Below are positions 33,318 through 42,581 of a stretch of DNA of 47,159 nucleotides, piece after piece. This DNA comes from Acholeplasma granularum ATCC 19168 (lineage in GTDB: Bacteria > Bacillota_I > Bacilli_A > Acholeplasmatales > Acholeplasmataceae). The stretch spans positions 1 through 47,159 of the forward strand of contig NZ_JAFR01000002.1 of NCBI RefSeq assembly GCF_000526235.1, written 5' to 3'. The position numbers and the translations under genes were made by a program. The notes under the pieces are model-generated. The model had not been told where the DNA came from. It made no database searches and saw nothing but the letters and a program-made list of their open reading frames with translations. Positions within the stretch are counted from its first letter, which is position 1, and each line of letters opens with the position of its first letter.

Positions 33318-34316
33318 ATGAAACTATTAGAACCAATTAAGGTTAAAGATACAGAGTTTAAAAACCGTGTGATGATGAGTCCTATGTGTATGTATTCTGT
33401 AGAAAAACAAGATGGAGTAGCAACTGATTTTCACTATGTACATTATGTTACAAGAGCAATCGGTGGTGTAGGTTATATTATGCTTGAATCTACTGCAGTA
33501 TTACCAAATGGACGTATTAGTTATGAAGATTTAGGTTTATGGGATGATAGACATGTAGCACCACTAAAGAAAATCGTAGATGCAGTACACAAGTATGGTG
33601 CAAAAATTGGTGTTCAAATCTCTCATGCAGGTAGAAAATCTCGTACCCACAATATTGTATCTAGTACAGATGTACCTTTTTCAGATAAGAATTTGACCCC
33701 TAAGATGTTGGATGAAGAAGGTATTAAAGAAATTGTTAAAGCATTTGGCCAAGCAGCACGTCGTGCCAATGAGGCAGGTTTTGATAGTATTGAGCTTCAC
33801 GGTGCACATGGGTATTTAATTGCACAATTTATATCTGATGTTACAAATCAAAGAACAGATAAATATAAAGATGGTACTTTATTCTTAAAAGAAATTATTG
33901 ATGAAGTATTACTTTATTTTCCAAACGAAAAAATTCTTCAAATTAGAGTATCAGGATACGAGTATCACGATCTAGGGATGACACCTTATGATTGGGCAAG
34001 TATTTTAAATACATTTAAGGATAAAATTGATATCGTAAACGTATCAAGTGGAGGCATTCTACCTACACCGGTTAAAGACTATCCAGGATACCAACTGCCT
34101 TATGCAAAGATTATTAAAGAAGAAACTGGCCTAGTAACGATAGGCGGTGGACAAATTGATGAACCGCTACTGGCAGAAGACGCTATTTTAGATGGCACAA
34201 TGGATATGGCCTATTTTGGCCGTAAATTATTAAAAGAACCATATTTTATATTTCAATTAGACGATCAATTATTACCGAAACAATATACAAGAGCCAGGGG
34301 TCTTATTTCCAAATAA
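33318..34316 (+). CDS. namA: Old Yellow Enzyme family NADPH dehydrogenase
   Basis: 332 residues, like B. subtilis YqjM (~338). An FMN enzyme that reduces activated C=C bonds and nitro compounds with NADPH. MMSPMCMYS (~19-27) holds the Cys and Tyr of the YqjM subgroup. GVQISHAGRKS (~97-107), ELHGAHGYLIAQFISDVTNQRTD (~159-181) with the substrate-binding His pair, RVSGYEYHDLGM (~210-221) and the FMN-phosphate loops GGGQI (~273-277) and YFGRKLLKEPYF (~294-305) follow. GTGGAGG lies 8 nt before the ATG. It stands behind a guanine riboswitch, an unusual pairing, and ald follows after 20 nt with AAAGGAG. Confidence 0.93.
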   Translation: MKLLEPIKVKDTEFKNRVMMSPMCMYSVEKQDGVATDFHYVHYVTRAIGGVGYIMLESTAVLPNGRISYEDLGLWDDRHVAPLKKIVDAVHKYGAKIGVQISHAGRKSRTHNIVSSTDVPFSDKNLTPKMLDEEGIKEIVKAFGQAARRANEAGFDSIELHGAHGYLIAQFISDVTNQRTDKYKDGTLFLKEIIDEVLLYFPNEKILQIRVSGYEYHDLGMTPYDWASILNTFKDKIDIVNVSSGGILPTPVKDYPGYQLPYAKIIKEETGLVTIGGGQIDEPLLAEDAILDGTMDMAYFGRKLLKEPYFIFQLDDQLLPKQYTRARGLISK

Positions 34317-34336
34317 ATTATAAAGGAGTAAAACAC

Positions 34337-35443
34337 ATGATTATTGGATTAGTTAGAGAAGTAAAAGAGAGTGAAGATAGAGTTGGGTTAACACCGGATG
34401 CTGTTAGAGCTTATGTAAAAGCAGGACACACAGTCTTGGTAGAAAGTGGTGCAGGTAAAACCTCAGGGTTTAGCGATGCAGCATATAAAAAAAGAGGCGC
34501 TGTCATTATAGACAGTGCAAAAGAAGTTTGGCATAAGTCAAAAATGATTATTAAAGTTAAAGAGCCAGTTCGTAGTGAGTATCCACTCATTAGAACCGGT
34601 CAAATTCTATTTACATATCTGCACTTAGCAGCAGATGAACCCTTATTAAAAACATTACTAAAAAAACGTGTATCATCCATCGCTTATGAAACTGTACGTG
34701 ATGAAACAGGGCTACCTTTATTAAAACCTATGAGTGAGGTTGCAGGTAGACTATCTGTTTTAGAAGGTAGTAGATTTTTATATAAAAACAATGGTGGAAA
34801 TGGGTTATTAATTTCTGGTGTAACAGGTGTCAACCCTGCAAAAGTTACTATTATTGGTGCTGGTGTTGCAGGTACTGCAGCACTTCAAAATGCTTACGGA
34901 TTAGGCAGTGATGTCACGATTCTAGATATTAATGAGAAAAGATTAGACGATTTAAAACAAATCTATCCTAAATTAACAACACTTATTTCTAATGAAGAAA
35001 ATATTATCGCTTCATTAAAAGATGCAGATTTAGTGATTTCAAGTGTCCTATTACCTGGTAAGAAGGCACCAAAACTCATTAAAAAAGCATATTATAAAGA
35101 TATGAAAAAAGGTGCGGTGATTGTCGATATCGCAATCGATCAAGGTGGATCAACTGAAGTAAGTAGACCGACTACACATAAAGAACCAGTCTTTAAAGTT
35201 TCTGGTATTACACATTATTGTGTAGCAAATATGCCAGGTATTGTGCCTAGAACAGCAACGATTGCACTTAATGATGCAACTTTAAAATTTGGATTAGAGA
35301 TTGCAAATAAGGGTTTAGAAAAATCAGTAGAAGAAAATCTTTCAATCAATGAAGGACTCAATACCTATAAAGGATACATCACTCAAAAAGATGTAGCAGA
35401 AAGTTTTCATAAAGAATTTATAACATTTGAATCCTTAAGATAA
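34337..35443 (+). CDS. ald: alanine dehydrogenase
   Basis: 368 residues (family ~372). It interconverts L-alanine and pyruvate plus ammonia with NAD. The N-terminal domain has GLVREVKESEDRVGLTPDAV (4-23), KVKEPV (~74-79) with the pyruvate-binding Lys and YLHLAAD (~94-100) with the catalytic His. The NAD domain has TIIGAGVAGTAAL (~171-183) and DIAIDQGGSTEVSRPTTH (~268-285); CVANMPGIVPRTAT (~297-310) closes the site. It lies 20 nt after namA without a terminator between, so both may be under the riboswitch promoter. Lysine or saccharopine dehydrogenase relatives are less likely. Confidence 0.95.
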   Translation: MIIGLVREVKESEDRVGLTPDAVRAYVKAGHTVLVESGAGKTSGFSDAAYKKRGAVIIDSAKEVWHKSKMIIKVKEPVRSEYPLIRTGQILFTYLHLAADEPLLKTLLKKRVSSIAYETVRDETGLPLLKPMSEVAGRLSVLEGSRFLYKNNGGNGLLISGVTGVNPAKVTIIGAGVAGTAALQNAYGLGSDVTILDINEKRLDDLKQIYPKLTTLISNEENIIASLKDADLVISSVLLPGKKAPKLIKKAYYKDMKKGAVIVDIAIDQGGSTEVSRPTTHKEPVFKVSGITHYCVANMPGIVPRTATIALNDATLKFGLEIANKGLEKSVEENLSINEGLNTYKGYITQKDVAESFHKEFITFESLR

Positions 35444-35447
35444 ATAA

Positions 35448-35482
35448 AACCGTGTAGACACATTGAGTCTACACGGTTTTTA
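35448..35482. terminator. bidirectional terminator overlapping a CDS end
   Basis: AAAACCGTGTAGAC pairs perfectly with GTCTACACGGTTTT around ACATTGA. It ends ald and lies across the last codons and stop of the minus-strand gene at 35469, whose TAG is inside the stem. Confidence 0.93.
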
Positions 35483-36920
35483 TGTTTGGATCATGAGGTG
35501 TTTTTGAAACTTGAAGTTCCTTAGGTACGAAGTCATCTTCACTACCTAAATTGTCAAATACGGCAAAGGTAATATAAGTGATCACAGAAAAGTGAATCAT
35601 GTACTGAGTATTATCAAGCAAGCCATGAAGTTGACTTAAAATATAAGTGAATAAGAATGCTGAAACGGCTTTAAATCTTAAGTTTTTTATAAATAATCTG
35701 CCGATACAAACAAAGTGATAGATTAAAGTAAATAATCCGAATATACCACCTGTTGCAAGTACTTGGAAAAATGTGGAGTGATAAACAGTTATTCTATTTT
35801 CACTTGTACCTAGTATCCATATTTCATTATACCAACCCGTACCCACAACGGGATTTTGTAAGAATTGATGCCATGCAGAATATTCATGATAAAACCAAAG
35901 TGTTAATCTTCCTGTAAGCATTGAATCTGGATTATCAAAGTCTATGGTACTAAAAAATGAGTTCCATATTTGTTCAATGGTTGGATAAAATATGAGTATG
36001 ACGATACCACCTAATAATAGTGTAATCAGTAGGTTTAGGAGTTGACGCTTATTTCTTTTAAATATCGCATATAAAATAACACCAGCACCATAAATAGTAA
36101 TAGTAATAATTGAACCACGTGCATTTGAAACATATATCCAAAATGCTACAAAGGCTAAGTAAAGCCACGGTAATATATTTTTAGGGTATTTATATAAATA
36201 ATATATAACGGAACCTGAAAATAAAACGATATGGATTGTTAAATCATTCATGTTACCCCAACCAGGAATTGCACCAGTTCCCAGGTTAAACATATCCATA
36301 AAATCAAGAAGAAAATCAGTACCTTCCCAAACTCTAAAACCGTCATACCACATTAAAACTATTTGTAAGGATAACATAAATCCAGTAATGATAAAAGTAC
36401 GCATTAAATAATTTAATTGATTACCTTTAATGGTATTCGCATAATATAAATAAATTAGTAAATAAAGTACGCCTAGAAATGATAACATCATTCCTACAGG
36501 AACAAATGGTTTTGAAAGTTCTGGTAGTATAAAACTAATCGATACTAAAATAAGTGATACACCCAGTGTATTGAGTTTGATTTTTACCTTATACTTTATT
36601 AAGTGAATAATCATTCCAAATATAATTAAAAACACACTTAAAAAACCTAGGAGTGCTTGATCAAATGTGTGTAGTCCCATATCTTGAATGCCTAAAGAAA
36701 ATACAAGTCCAAAAACAATCGGTATGGTATAAATGGTATTTTCATAAAAATAAGATATTAAGAAAAATGGAATAGAAAGTAGAAGTAAACTTAAGAATGA
36801 AAAAAACATGATAAGGTCACTTGGTATAAAATAGCGATATGACCATATCGTTAAAGAAATACCAAGCATAATCACCTGATAAAGTTTATTATTTAATAAA
36901 TGTTCTATACATTTTTTCAA
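35469..36920 (-). CDS. O-antigen ligase/Wzy-like polytopic membrane protein
   Basis: 483 residues with about twelve hydrophobic segments. SNARGSIITITIYGAG (~266-281) and the large outer loop with GRLTLWFYHEYSAWHQFLQNPVVGTGWYN (~329-357), then FFQVLATGGIFGLF (~376-389), match the O-antigen ligase-type family (PF04932). Members join or polymerise lipid-linked glycans outside the membrane. In a wall-less cell the product could be a capsule or glycolipid; this is inference. Start is a TTG at 36920, after GGGGTAG; the nearest in-frame ATG is residue 18. The polysaccharide genes at 42.6-45.6 kb may work with it. Confidence 0.8.
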   Translation of the reverse strand: MKKCIEHLLNNKLYQVIMLGISLTIWSYRYFIPSDLIMFFSFLSLLLLSIPFFLISYFYENTIYTIPIVFGLVFSLGIQDMGLHTFDQALLGFLSVFLIIFGMIIHLIKYKVKIKLNTLGVSLILVSISFILPELSKPFVPVGMMLSFLGVLYLLIYLYYANTIKGNQLNYLMRTFIITGFMLSLQIVLMWYDGFRVWEGTDFLLDFMDMFNLGTGAIPGWGNMNDLTIHIVLFSGSVIYYLYKYPKNILPWLYLAFVAFWIYVSNARGSIITITIYGAGVILYAIFKRNKRQLLNLLITLLLGGIVILIFYPTIEQIWNSFFSTIDFDNPDSMLTGRLTLWFYHEYSAWHQFLQNPVVGTGWYNEIWILGTSENRITVYHSTFFQVLATGGIFGLFTLIYHFVCIGRLFIKNLRFKAVSAFLFTYILSQLHGLLDNTQYMIHFSVITYITFAVFDNLGSEDDFVPKELQVSKTPHDPNIKTV

Positions 36921-36969
36921 ATTTACTACCCCAAAGTTTAATTGTAAAGCTTATAAAAAATTATATCAT

Positions 36970-37010
36970 AAAAATTAAAACATTGGCTTTATACCAATGT
37001 TAATTTTTAT
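36970..37010 (-). terminator. gdhA terminator
   Basis: AACATTGG pairs with CCAATGTT around CTTTATA, extended by A/T pairs, with T-rich sequence on the minus-strand side after the stem. Confidence 0.82.
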
Positions 37011-37012
37011 GA

Positions 37013-38347
37013 TTATAGTCCTTGATCAAGCATTGCTTGGTATATTCTTTTAAATGATAAGATATTTGCCCCACTAACCAAATCAAATGGTTTATCATAA
37101 CTTTTTGCGGTTTCATAAATTGAGTTGAACAACTTAGTCATTATTTCCTTAAGTTTATTATCAACAGTTTCAAATGTCCAGCTTGTATGTAATGCATTTT
37201 GTTGCATTTCAAGACCTGAAACAGAAACCCCACCAGCGTTAGCAGCTTTTCCTGGAATAAATAAAATATTATGTTCAAGTAAATAATGAGTTGCGTCTAA
37301 AGTTGTTGGCATATTTGCTCCTTCAACAAGCATTTTTAGGCCATTTTTAACTAATTTTTTAACATCCTCAAGTTCAAGTTCATTTTCAGTTGCACAAGGT
37401 AGTGCAATTTCACATGGTATTTCCCAAATCTTTTTAGTATCTTTTGAAAAAACTGCATTTGGATATCTTTCTAGATAAACTTCAATTAATTGGTTATGTT
37501 CTTTAATATGTTCTAAAAGTGCAACATCAATGCCTTGTGGATGATAAATTACACCATCAATAGATGACATTGCAACCACATTAGCGCCCATTTGTTTAGC
37601 TTTATATGCAGTATGTAATGCAACATTACCACTACCGGATATAATGATTGTTATATTTTTTAAGTCTGTATTAAAATATTTATCTAATGCAGCAAGCGTC
37701 ATATAAATAATGCCATACCCAGTAGCTTCTGTGCGACCTAAAGAACCTCCGTAGTTTGTACCTTTACCAGTAAAACTTCCGTGATGCGCATGTGTTAGGC
37801 GTTTATACATACCAAACATATATCCAATAGCTTTTTGGGATACACCAATATCACCTGCAGGAACATCTAATGTTGGTCCAAGATGGCGATGAAGTTCTAT
37901 CATAAATGATTGACAAAAACGAAGAAGTTCAGCATCTGATTTATTCTTAGGATTAAAATCAGACCCACCTTTACCACCACCTAGTGGTAGTCCTGTTAAA
38001 CTATTTTTAAATGTTTGTTCAAAACCTAAAAACTTTAAAACAGATTCATTTACATTAGGTGTAAAACGTATTCCACCTTTATAAGGTCCGAGTGCTTGAT
38101 TAAATTGAACACGGTATCCTGTATTAAATCTATTTTTACCTTTATCATCTACCCAAGGTACTTTAAATGTGATAATACGGTCAGGTTCTACAATATTTCT
38201 AATGACATTAGATTCAATAATTTTAGGATCTTCTAATAATACATTATTAATGGATTCAAAAAACTCTAAAACAGATTGTAAATATTCTTTTTGATATGGA
38301 TATTTTAACTTTAAATCATGATATATAGATTCTAAATGTTCATGCAT
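37013..38347 (-). CDS. gdhA: NADP-type glutamate dehydrogenase
   Basis: 444 residues from the ATG at 38347, the usual length of hexameric bacterial GdhA. A TTG four codons upstream directly abuts the AAGGAG site and is unlikely. It makes glutamate from 2-oxoglutarate and ammonia. YKGGIRF (~88-94) and LTGLPLGGGKGGSDFNPK (~118-135) carry the substrate and catalytic Lys, DVPAGDIGVS (~162-171) follows, and the nucleotide loop SGSGNVALHTA (~233-243) has the GSGNVA form. AANAGGVSVSGLEMQQNA (~372-389) is conserved near the end. With ald it links ammonia and amino-group metabolism. Confidence 0.95.
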   Translation of the reverse strand: MHEHLESIYHDLKLKYPYQKEYLQSVLEFFESINNVLLEDPKIIESNVIRNIVEPDRIITFKVPWVDDKGKNRFNTGYRVQFNQALGPYKGGIRFTPNVNESVLKFLGFEQTFKNSLTGLPLGGGKGGSDFNPKNKSDAELLRFCQSFMIELHRHLGPTLDVPAGDIGVSQKAIGYMFGMYKRLTHAHHGSFTGKGTNYGGSLGRTEATGYGIIYMTLAALDKYFNTDLKNITIIISGSGNVALHTAYKAKQMGANVVAMSSIDGVIYHPQGIDVALLEHIKEHNQLIEVYLERYPNAVFSKDTKKIWEIPCEIALPCATENELELEDVKKLVKNGLKMLVEGANMPTTLDATHYLLEHNILFIPGKAANAGGVSVSGLEMQQNALHTSWTFETVDNKLKEIMTKLFNSIYETAKSYDKPFDLVSGANILSFKRIYQAMLDQGL

Positions 38348-38428
38348 TTTATATGTCAACTCCTTAGTATATTAGCCATATTGTAACAAATATTTGATAT
38401 AAATGATAGTTAAAGTGATTGATATAAA

Positions 38429-38460
38429 AATAGAGCCTAACATTTTTGTTAGACTCTATT
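38429..38460 (-). terminator. terminator of PPi-PFK gene
   Basis: AATAGAGCCTAACA pairs with TGTTAGACTCTATT (one G-T pair). On the minus strand a TTTTTATATC run follows the stem. Confidence 0.9.
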
Positions 38461-38474
38461 TCAAATATAAGTAT

Positions 38475-39719
38475 TTATTTTTTAGGTGCTAAAACTTTAT
38501 TTAATTTAGCAAAACGAGGTAACCCATTTACTTTTTCTAGTTTAGTTTCACCTTGGATTAATGGTAATGCATAATCAATAAAGTCTTGAGTTAAACCTTT
38601 ACCATCAGGTAAGATCCACTCTAATGGTACTTTACGTTCAGCATTTGCAACAATCTTTAATGGAAGTAGAGGATACTTCACTTTATATTTATCCCCAGGA
38701 ACTCTTTGGATACCAACAAATTTGTTTGTTGTACCATTAATTGCTTTTTTAACTGCGATTTGTCCAACTTTAAATGCTTCATTAATATCTGTTTGAGATG
38801 CAATATGAGCAGCTGATCTTTGTAGTAGTGAGAATTCGATTGCACGTGTTTTAACACCGAATTTTTCACCAACGTGGCTTGCAAGAACACTTGCTGTTCC
38901 ACCAAGGTTTGCGTGTCCGAAAGCATCACGAGCAATTTCTGTTTCATATTCTGGAATGTATTTACCTTCAGCAGTTTTAATTCCTTCTGATACAACAACA
39001 AATACTGATTTACCAGTTTTTAGTAATTCACCTACTTGATTGTAGAATTTATCCATATCAAATGGTAATTCTGGAAGATATACTAAGTCTGGTTTTACAC
39101 CACCTACAGATGCTAAAGCTGTTGCTGCTGTTAACCATCCTGCATTTCTTCCCATAACTTCAACAATAATAAATTGTTGAGTATTATAAACAGTTGCATC
39201 TAAATATAATTCCATAATAGATGTTGCAACATATTTAGCTGCTGAACCATATCCTGGAGAATGGTCAATACCTGCTAAGTCATTATCAATTGTTTTAGGA
39301 ACCCCAACAACTCGCATTTCCCAACCAGCAGTTTTCATAAACTTAGAAATTTTTAAACAAGTATCCATTGAATCATTTCCACCATTATAGAAGAAATATC
39401 TAATGTTATATTTTTTAAAGATTTCAAGTAGTTTGTTATAATCTGTTGGATCTTTTTTGTAATCTTTTAATTTATATCTAACAGAACCAATTGCAGAAGA
39501 AGGTGTATATTTTAATCTCTCTAATTCTTCAATTTCTTCTTGTCTAATGTCATAAAAGTTTTCATCTAAGATACCTTTAATACCATGTTGTGCACCATAA
39601 ATTTCTGTAATTTCTTCATGCTTTAATGCTTCTAAGAAAACACCTGCAGCTGAAGCGTTAATTACTGATGTAGGACCACCTGATTGTCCTAGAAGTGCAG
39701 CACCAACTAATTTTTTCAT
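38475..39719 (-). CDS. pfp: pyrophosphate-type phosphofructokinase
   Basis: 414 residues. It phosphorylates fructose 6-phosphate, here probably with PPi and reversibly. GQSGGPTSVINAS (12-24) is the phosphate loop. GGNDSMDT (~107-114) has Asp where ATP enzymes have Gly (GGDGS), and PKTIDND (~134-140) has Lys where ATP enzymes have Gly (PGTIDND). Both changes mark PPi specificity in the family. EVMGRNAGWLTA (~180-191) and the C-terminal region FGVKTRAIEFSLLQRS (~281-296) complete the site. Acholeplasma PFK activity is classically reported as PPi-dependent. Divergent from the ATP-type pfkA. Confidence 0.92.
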   Translation of the reverse strand: MKKLVGAALLGQSGGPTSVINASAAGVFLEALKHEEITEIYGAQHGIKGILDENFYDIRQEEIEELERLKYTPSSAIGSVRYKLKDYKKDPTDYNKLLEIFKKYNIRYFFYNGGNDSMDTCLKISKFMKTAGWEMRVVGVPKTIDNDLAGIDHSPGYGSAAKYVATSIMELYLDATVYNTQQFIIVEVMGRNAGWLTAATALASVGGVKPDLVYLPELPFDMDKFYNQVGELLKTGKSVFVVVSEGIKTAEGKYIPEYETEIARDAFGHANLGGTASVLASHVGEKFGVKTRAIEFSLLQRSAAHIASQTDINEAFKVGQIAVKKAINGTTNKFVGIQRVPGDKYKVKYPLLPLKIVANAERKVPLEWILPDGKGLTQDFIDYALPLIQGETKLEKVNGLPRFAKLNKVLAPKK

Positions 39720-39957
39720 TGTATACCATCCTTTTATTTAATATTTAACTAATTTTCCATTAATAAGTTTATCAAAGAATGTCCGTTAATGCAAACACTT
39801 GTATCTCATTATAATTGTTTTCTAACAATATTGTAGAAAATAGGGATAAAAATCATGGGAATGATTGTGAAAATTACCTCTAAACATTCATGTTTATAAA
39901 AAAAATTATATAATGAATAAGGTTTCATTTTTTTGATTCAATTTATTTACATAAACA

Positions 39958-39966
39958 TGATATAAT
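39958..39966 (+). promoter_or_regulatory. extended -10 promoter of pfkA-pyk
   Basis: TGATATAAT (TG at 39958, hexamer 39961-39966), 28 nt before the pfkA ATG, with no good -35. The 275-nt gap between pfp and pfkA is AT-rich; on the minus strand a TATAAT lies at about 39816-39821 for pfp. I see no clear operator in the gap. Confidence 0.65.
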
Positions 39967-39994
39967 TATAAAGGCATTAGAGGAGGTATGACAC

Positions 39995-40945
39995 ATGAAA
40001 ATAGCAGTTTTAACATCTGGAGGCGACGCTCCTGGGATGAATGCTGCAATCCGTGCAATTGTAAGAACCGGTATTGCAGAAGGTCATGAAATGTTTGGAA
40101 TCATGGATGGATATAGAGGTCTTTTAGAAGATAGATTTATTCCACTGACTGCAAAAGACGTTTCAGGTATGTTGAGTATTGGTGGGACTAAATTAGGAAC
40201 TGCAAGAGTTTCTGAATTTAAAGAAATACCCGTACAAATGGTTGCACTGGATAATTTAAAAGCACGTGGCATTGATGCATTAATTGTTATTGGTGGAGAT
40301 GGTAGTTATAAAGGTGCACTTGCACTACATGAACTAGAATTTCAAACAATTGCAATTCCAGGAACAATTGATAATGACGTATATGGAACAGATTATACAA
40401 TAGGATTTCATACAGCATTAAATACAATTGTTGAAGCAATCGATAAATTAAGAGATACATCTTCTAGTCATAGACGTTGTAGTATTATTGAGGTTATGGG
40501 TAGAACATCTGGTGACTTAGCACTATATGCAGGTATTTGTGGTGGTGCAGAGTTTATTATTACACCTGAAAATCCAATTAATAAAGACAAATTAATTACA
40601 ACATTAAGAAAACATAATGAAGAAGGTAGACGCCATGCGATTATTGTTGTTACAGAACAACAATTCGATGTGCATAAACTTGCTGCTGAAATCTCAATTA
40701 AATCAGGTTTTAGTTCAAGAGCTACAGTCCTTGGTTATATTCAAAGAGGTGGGACACCAATTGCTGAAGACAGAATTTTAGCATCAAGAATGGGCGCATT
40801 TGCTGTTGAATCAATTATGAGAGGTGTAAGTGGACATTGTGTTGGGATCAAAGATGATAAACTAGTTACATCACCATTAAAAGATATTGTAAACCATCCA
40901 AAAGAACGTGTAGAATTATACGATTTAATAAAAAAATTAAGATAG
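39995..40945 (+). CDS. pfkA: ATP-dependent 6-phosphofructokinase
   Basis: 316 residues, typical of bacterial PfkA (~320). It commits fructose 6-phosphate to glycolysis using ATP. TSGGDAPGMNAAIRA (7-21) is the phosphate loop, IGGDGSYKGA (~101-110) the ATP-type Gly motif, PGTIDNDVYGTDYTIGFHTALN (~124-145) the catalytic Asp region, EVMGRTSGDLALY (~166-178) and LGYIQRGGTP (~247-256) the sugar-phosphate site. A GAGGAGG precedes the ATG. It is followed by pyk after 37 nt, the common pfkA-pyk operon. Its presence next to a PPi-type enzyme is notable. Confidence 0.96.
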   Translation: MKIAVLTSGGDAPGMNAAIRAIVRTGIAEGHEMFGIMDGYRGLLEDRFIPLTAKDVSGMLSIGGTKLGTARVSEFKEIPVQMVALDNLKARGIDALIVIGGDGSYKGALALHELEFQTIAIPGTIDNDVYGTDYTIGFHTALNTIVEAIDKLRDTSSSHRRCSIIEVMGRTSGDLALYAGICGGAEFIITPENPINKDKLITTLRKHNEEGRRHAIIVVTEQQFDVHKLAAEISIKSGFSSRATVLGYIQRGGTPIAEDRILASRMGAFAVESIMRGVSGHCVGIKDDKLVTSPLKDIVNHPKERVELYDLIKKLR

Positions 40946-40982
40946 TTAAAAAAATTAAATAAAATGAAAGGTATATAAAAAT

Positions 40983-42335
40983 ATGAGAAAAACTAAAATT
41001 GTTTGTACATTAGGACCTGCTTCAGAAGATAAAGCAGTTATGACAAAACTTGTTAAAGCTGGAATGAACGTTGCACGCTTTAACTTTTCACACGGAGACT
41101 ATGAAGAACATGGTAATCGTTTAAAAACAATCCAATCAATCAACGAAGAATTAGGAACACACGTAGCTTATTTACTAGATACTAAAGGACCTGAAATTAG
41201 AACACATGAATTTGATGGTAAAGTAGAAATTACTAAAGGTTCAGAGGTAAGAATTACATTTAATCCTGTATTAGGAAATAAAGAAAAATTCTCAGTAACA
41301 TATCCAGGTTTATATGATGATATGAAAGTTGGAGAGTTTGTTACAGTTGATGATGGTTACTTAACTTTAGAAGTGATTGCTAAAGATGAAGCAAACCGTG
41401 AACTTGTTACAAAAGCATTAAACACGCATGTTGTAAAATCAAGACGTGGTGTGAATGTTCCTGGTGTTGTTTTAAATATGCCTTTCATTTCAGAAAAAGA
41501 TGCAAGCGATATTAAATTTGCAGCATCAATGGGTTATGACTTTGTTGCAGCAAGTTTTGTAAGACGCGGTGAAGATGCTCAAGCAGTGCGCGATATTTTA
41601 GATCAAAATGGCGGAAAAGATGTTCAAATTATTGCTAAGATTGAAAACCAAGAAGGTATGGATAACTTAGATGATATTTTAGAAGTTGTTGATGGTATTA
41701 TGGTTGCACGTGGAGACCTTGGTATCGAGGTTGAAGGTGAATTAGTACCAATGTATCAAACAGAAATGATTGATAAATGTTTAGAAGCTGGTAAAGTAGT
41801 TATCGTAGCAACTCAAATGTTAGAGTCTATGCAAAAAAATCCACGCCCTACAAGAGCTGAAGTATCTGATGTGTTTAACGCAGTTAGAGAAGGAACATCA
41901 GCAACTATGTTAAGTGGTGAATCAGCTGCGGGTGATTACCCTGTTGAATCAGTTACTAAAATGGCTAAAATTGATGAAAAAGCAGAATCTACATTAGATC
42001 ATGAAATATTCTTAGATGGATATTACATGGGAGATTCTAATATTGATGCGATTGCTCAATCTGCAGCAAAATTAGTATTAGAATACGAAGTAGATGCTGT
42101 AATTACAAATGGTTTAGAAGTTGCTAAATCATTTGCTAAATTCCACTCTCAAGCAGTAAATATTGCAGTAGTTAAAACAGCTAAAGAAGCTCGTTCACTT
42201 GCAATTCATTTTGGAGTTTATCCAGTATTAAGCAAAGATGAAGCTGCACTAAAATTAGAGTCATTAGGTTTAGAAAGTGGAGACTTCGTCTTAGAAGTAA
42301 CTAAAAACTCAACTAAACTATTAGAAATCAAATAA
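40983..42335 (+). CDS. pyk: pyruvate kinase
   Basis: 450 residues, without the extra C-terminal PEP-utiliser domain found in Bacillus. Makes ATP and pyruvate from PEP. RKTKIVCTLGPAS (2-14), MNVARFNFSHGDYEEH (~28-43), LLDTKGPEIRTHEF (~63-76), the B domain (~70-165), IIAKIENQEGMDNLDDIL (~217-234) with the catalytic Lys, MVARGDLGIEV (~240-250), TQMLESMQKNPRPTRAEVSDV (~276-296) and SGESAAGDYPVE (~312-323) follow. AAAGGTAT precedes the ATG. It shares the pfkA transcript and ends at a strong terminator. Confidence 0.96.
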   Translation: MRKTKIVCTLGPASEDKAVMTKLVKAGMNVARFNFSHGDYEEHGNRLKTIQSINEELGTHVAYLLDTKGPEIRTHEFDGKVEITKGSEVRITFNPVLGNKEKFSVTYPGLYDDMKVGEFVTVDDGYLTLEVIAKDEANRELVTKALNTHVVKSRRGVNVPGVVLNMPFISEKDASDIKFAASMGYDFVAASFVRRGEDAQAVRDILDQNGGKDVQIIAKIENQEGMDNLDDILEVVDGIMVARGDLGIEVEGELVPMYQTEMIDKCLEAGKVVIVATQMLESMQKNPRPTRAEVSDVFNAVREGTSATMLSGESAAGDYPVESVTKMAKIDEKAESTLDHEIFLDGYYMGDSNIDAIAQSAAKLVLEYEVDAVITNGLEVAKSFAKFHSQAVNIAVVKTAKEARSLAIHFGVYPVLSKDEAALKLESLGLESGDFVLEVTKNSTKLLEIK

Positions 42336-42346
42336 TTTACTAAATA

Positions 42347-42373
42347 ATAAAGGCGCTTAACTAGCGCCTTTAT
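42347..42373 (+). terminator. terminator of pfkA-pyk
   Basis: ATAAAGGCGC pairs with GCGCCTTTAT around TTAACTA. The stem is strong but the following T-run is short. Confidence 0.85.
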
Positions 42374-42466
42374 GCTATATTTAATCCTATATTTGATAAA
42401 ACAAACTAATAATAACGTTTTTACAATTGAAAATATAAATCAACCTTCGTAAATAAGGATCTAATA

Positions 42467-42475
42467 TGATATAAT
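42467..42475 (+). promoter_or_regulatory. extended -10 promoter of polysaccharide gene
   Basis: TGATATAAT (TG at 42467, hexamer 42470-42475), about 107 nt before the ATG, without a clear -35. The remaining leader is AT-rich with no recognised element. Confidence 0.6.
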
Positions 42476-42581
42476 TTTTATATATCAATTAACTAATTGT
42501 TAGCGGATTAAATTTTTAAAAATATAAACAAAAGTAGTAAAAATTAAAAAGGACATAATAATCAAACAAGGGGAAAATTAA

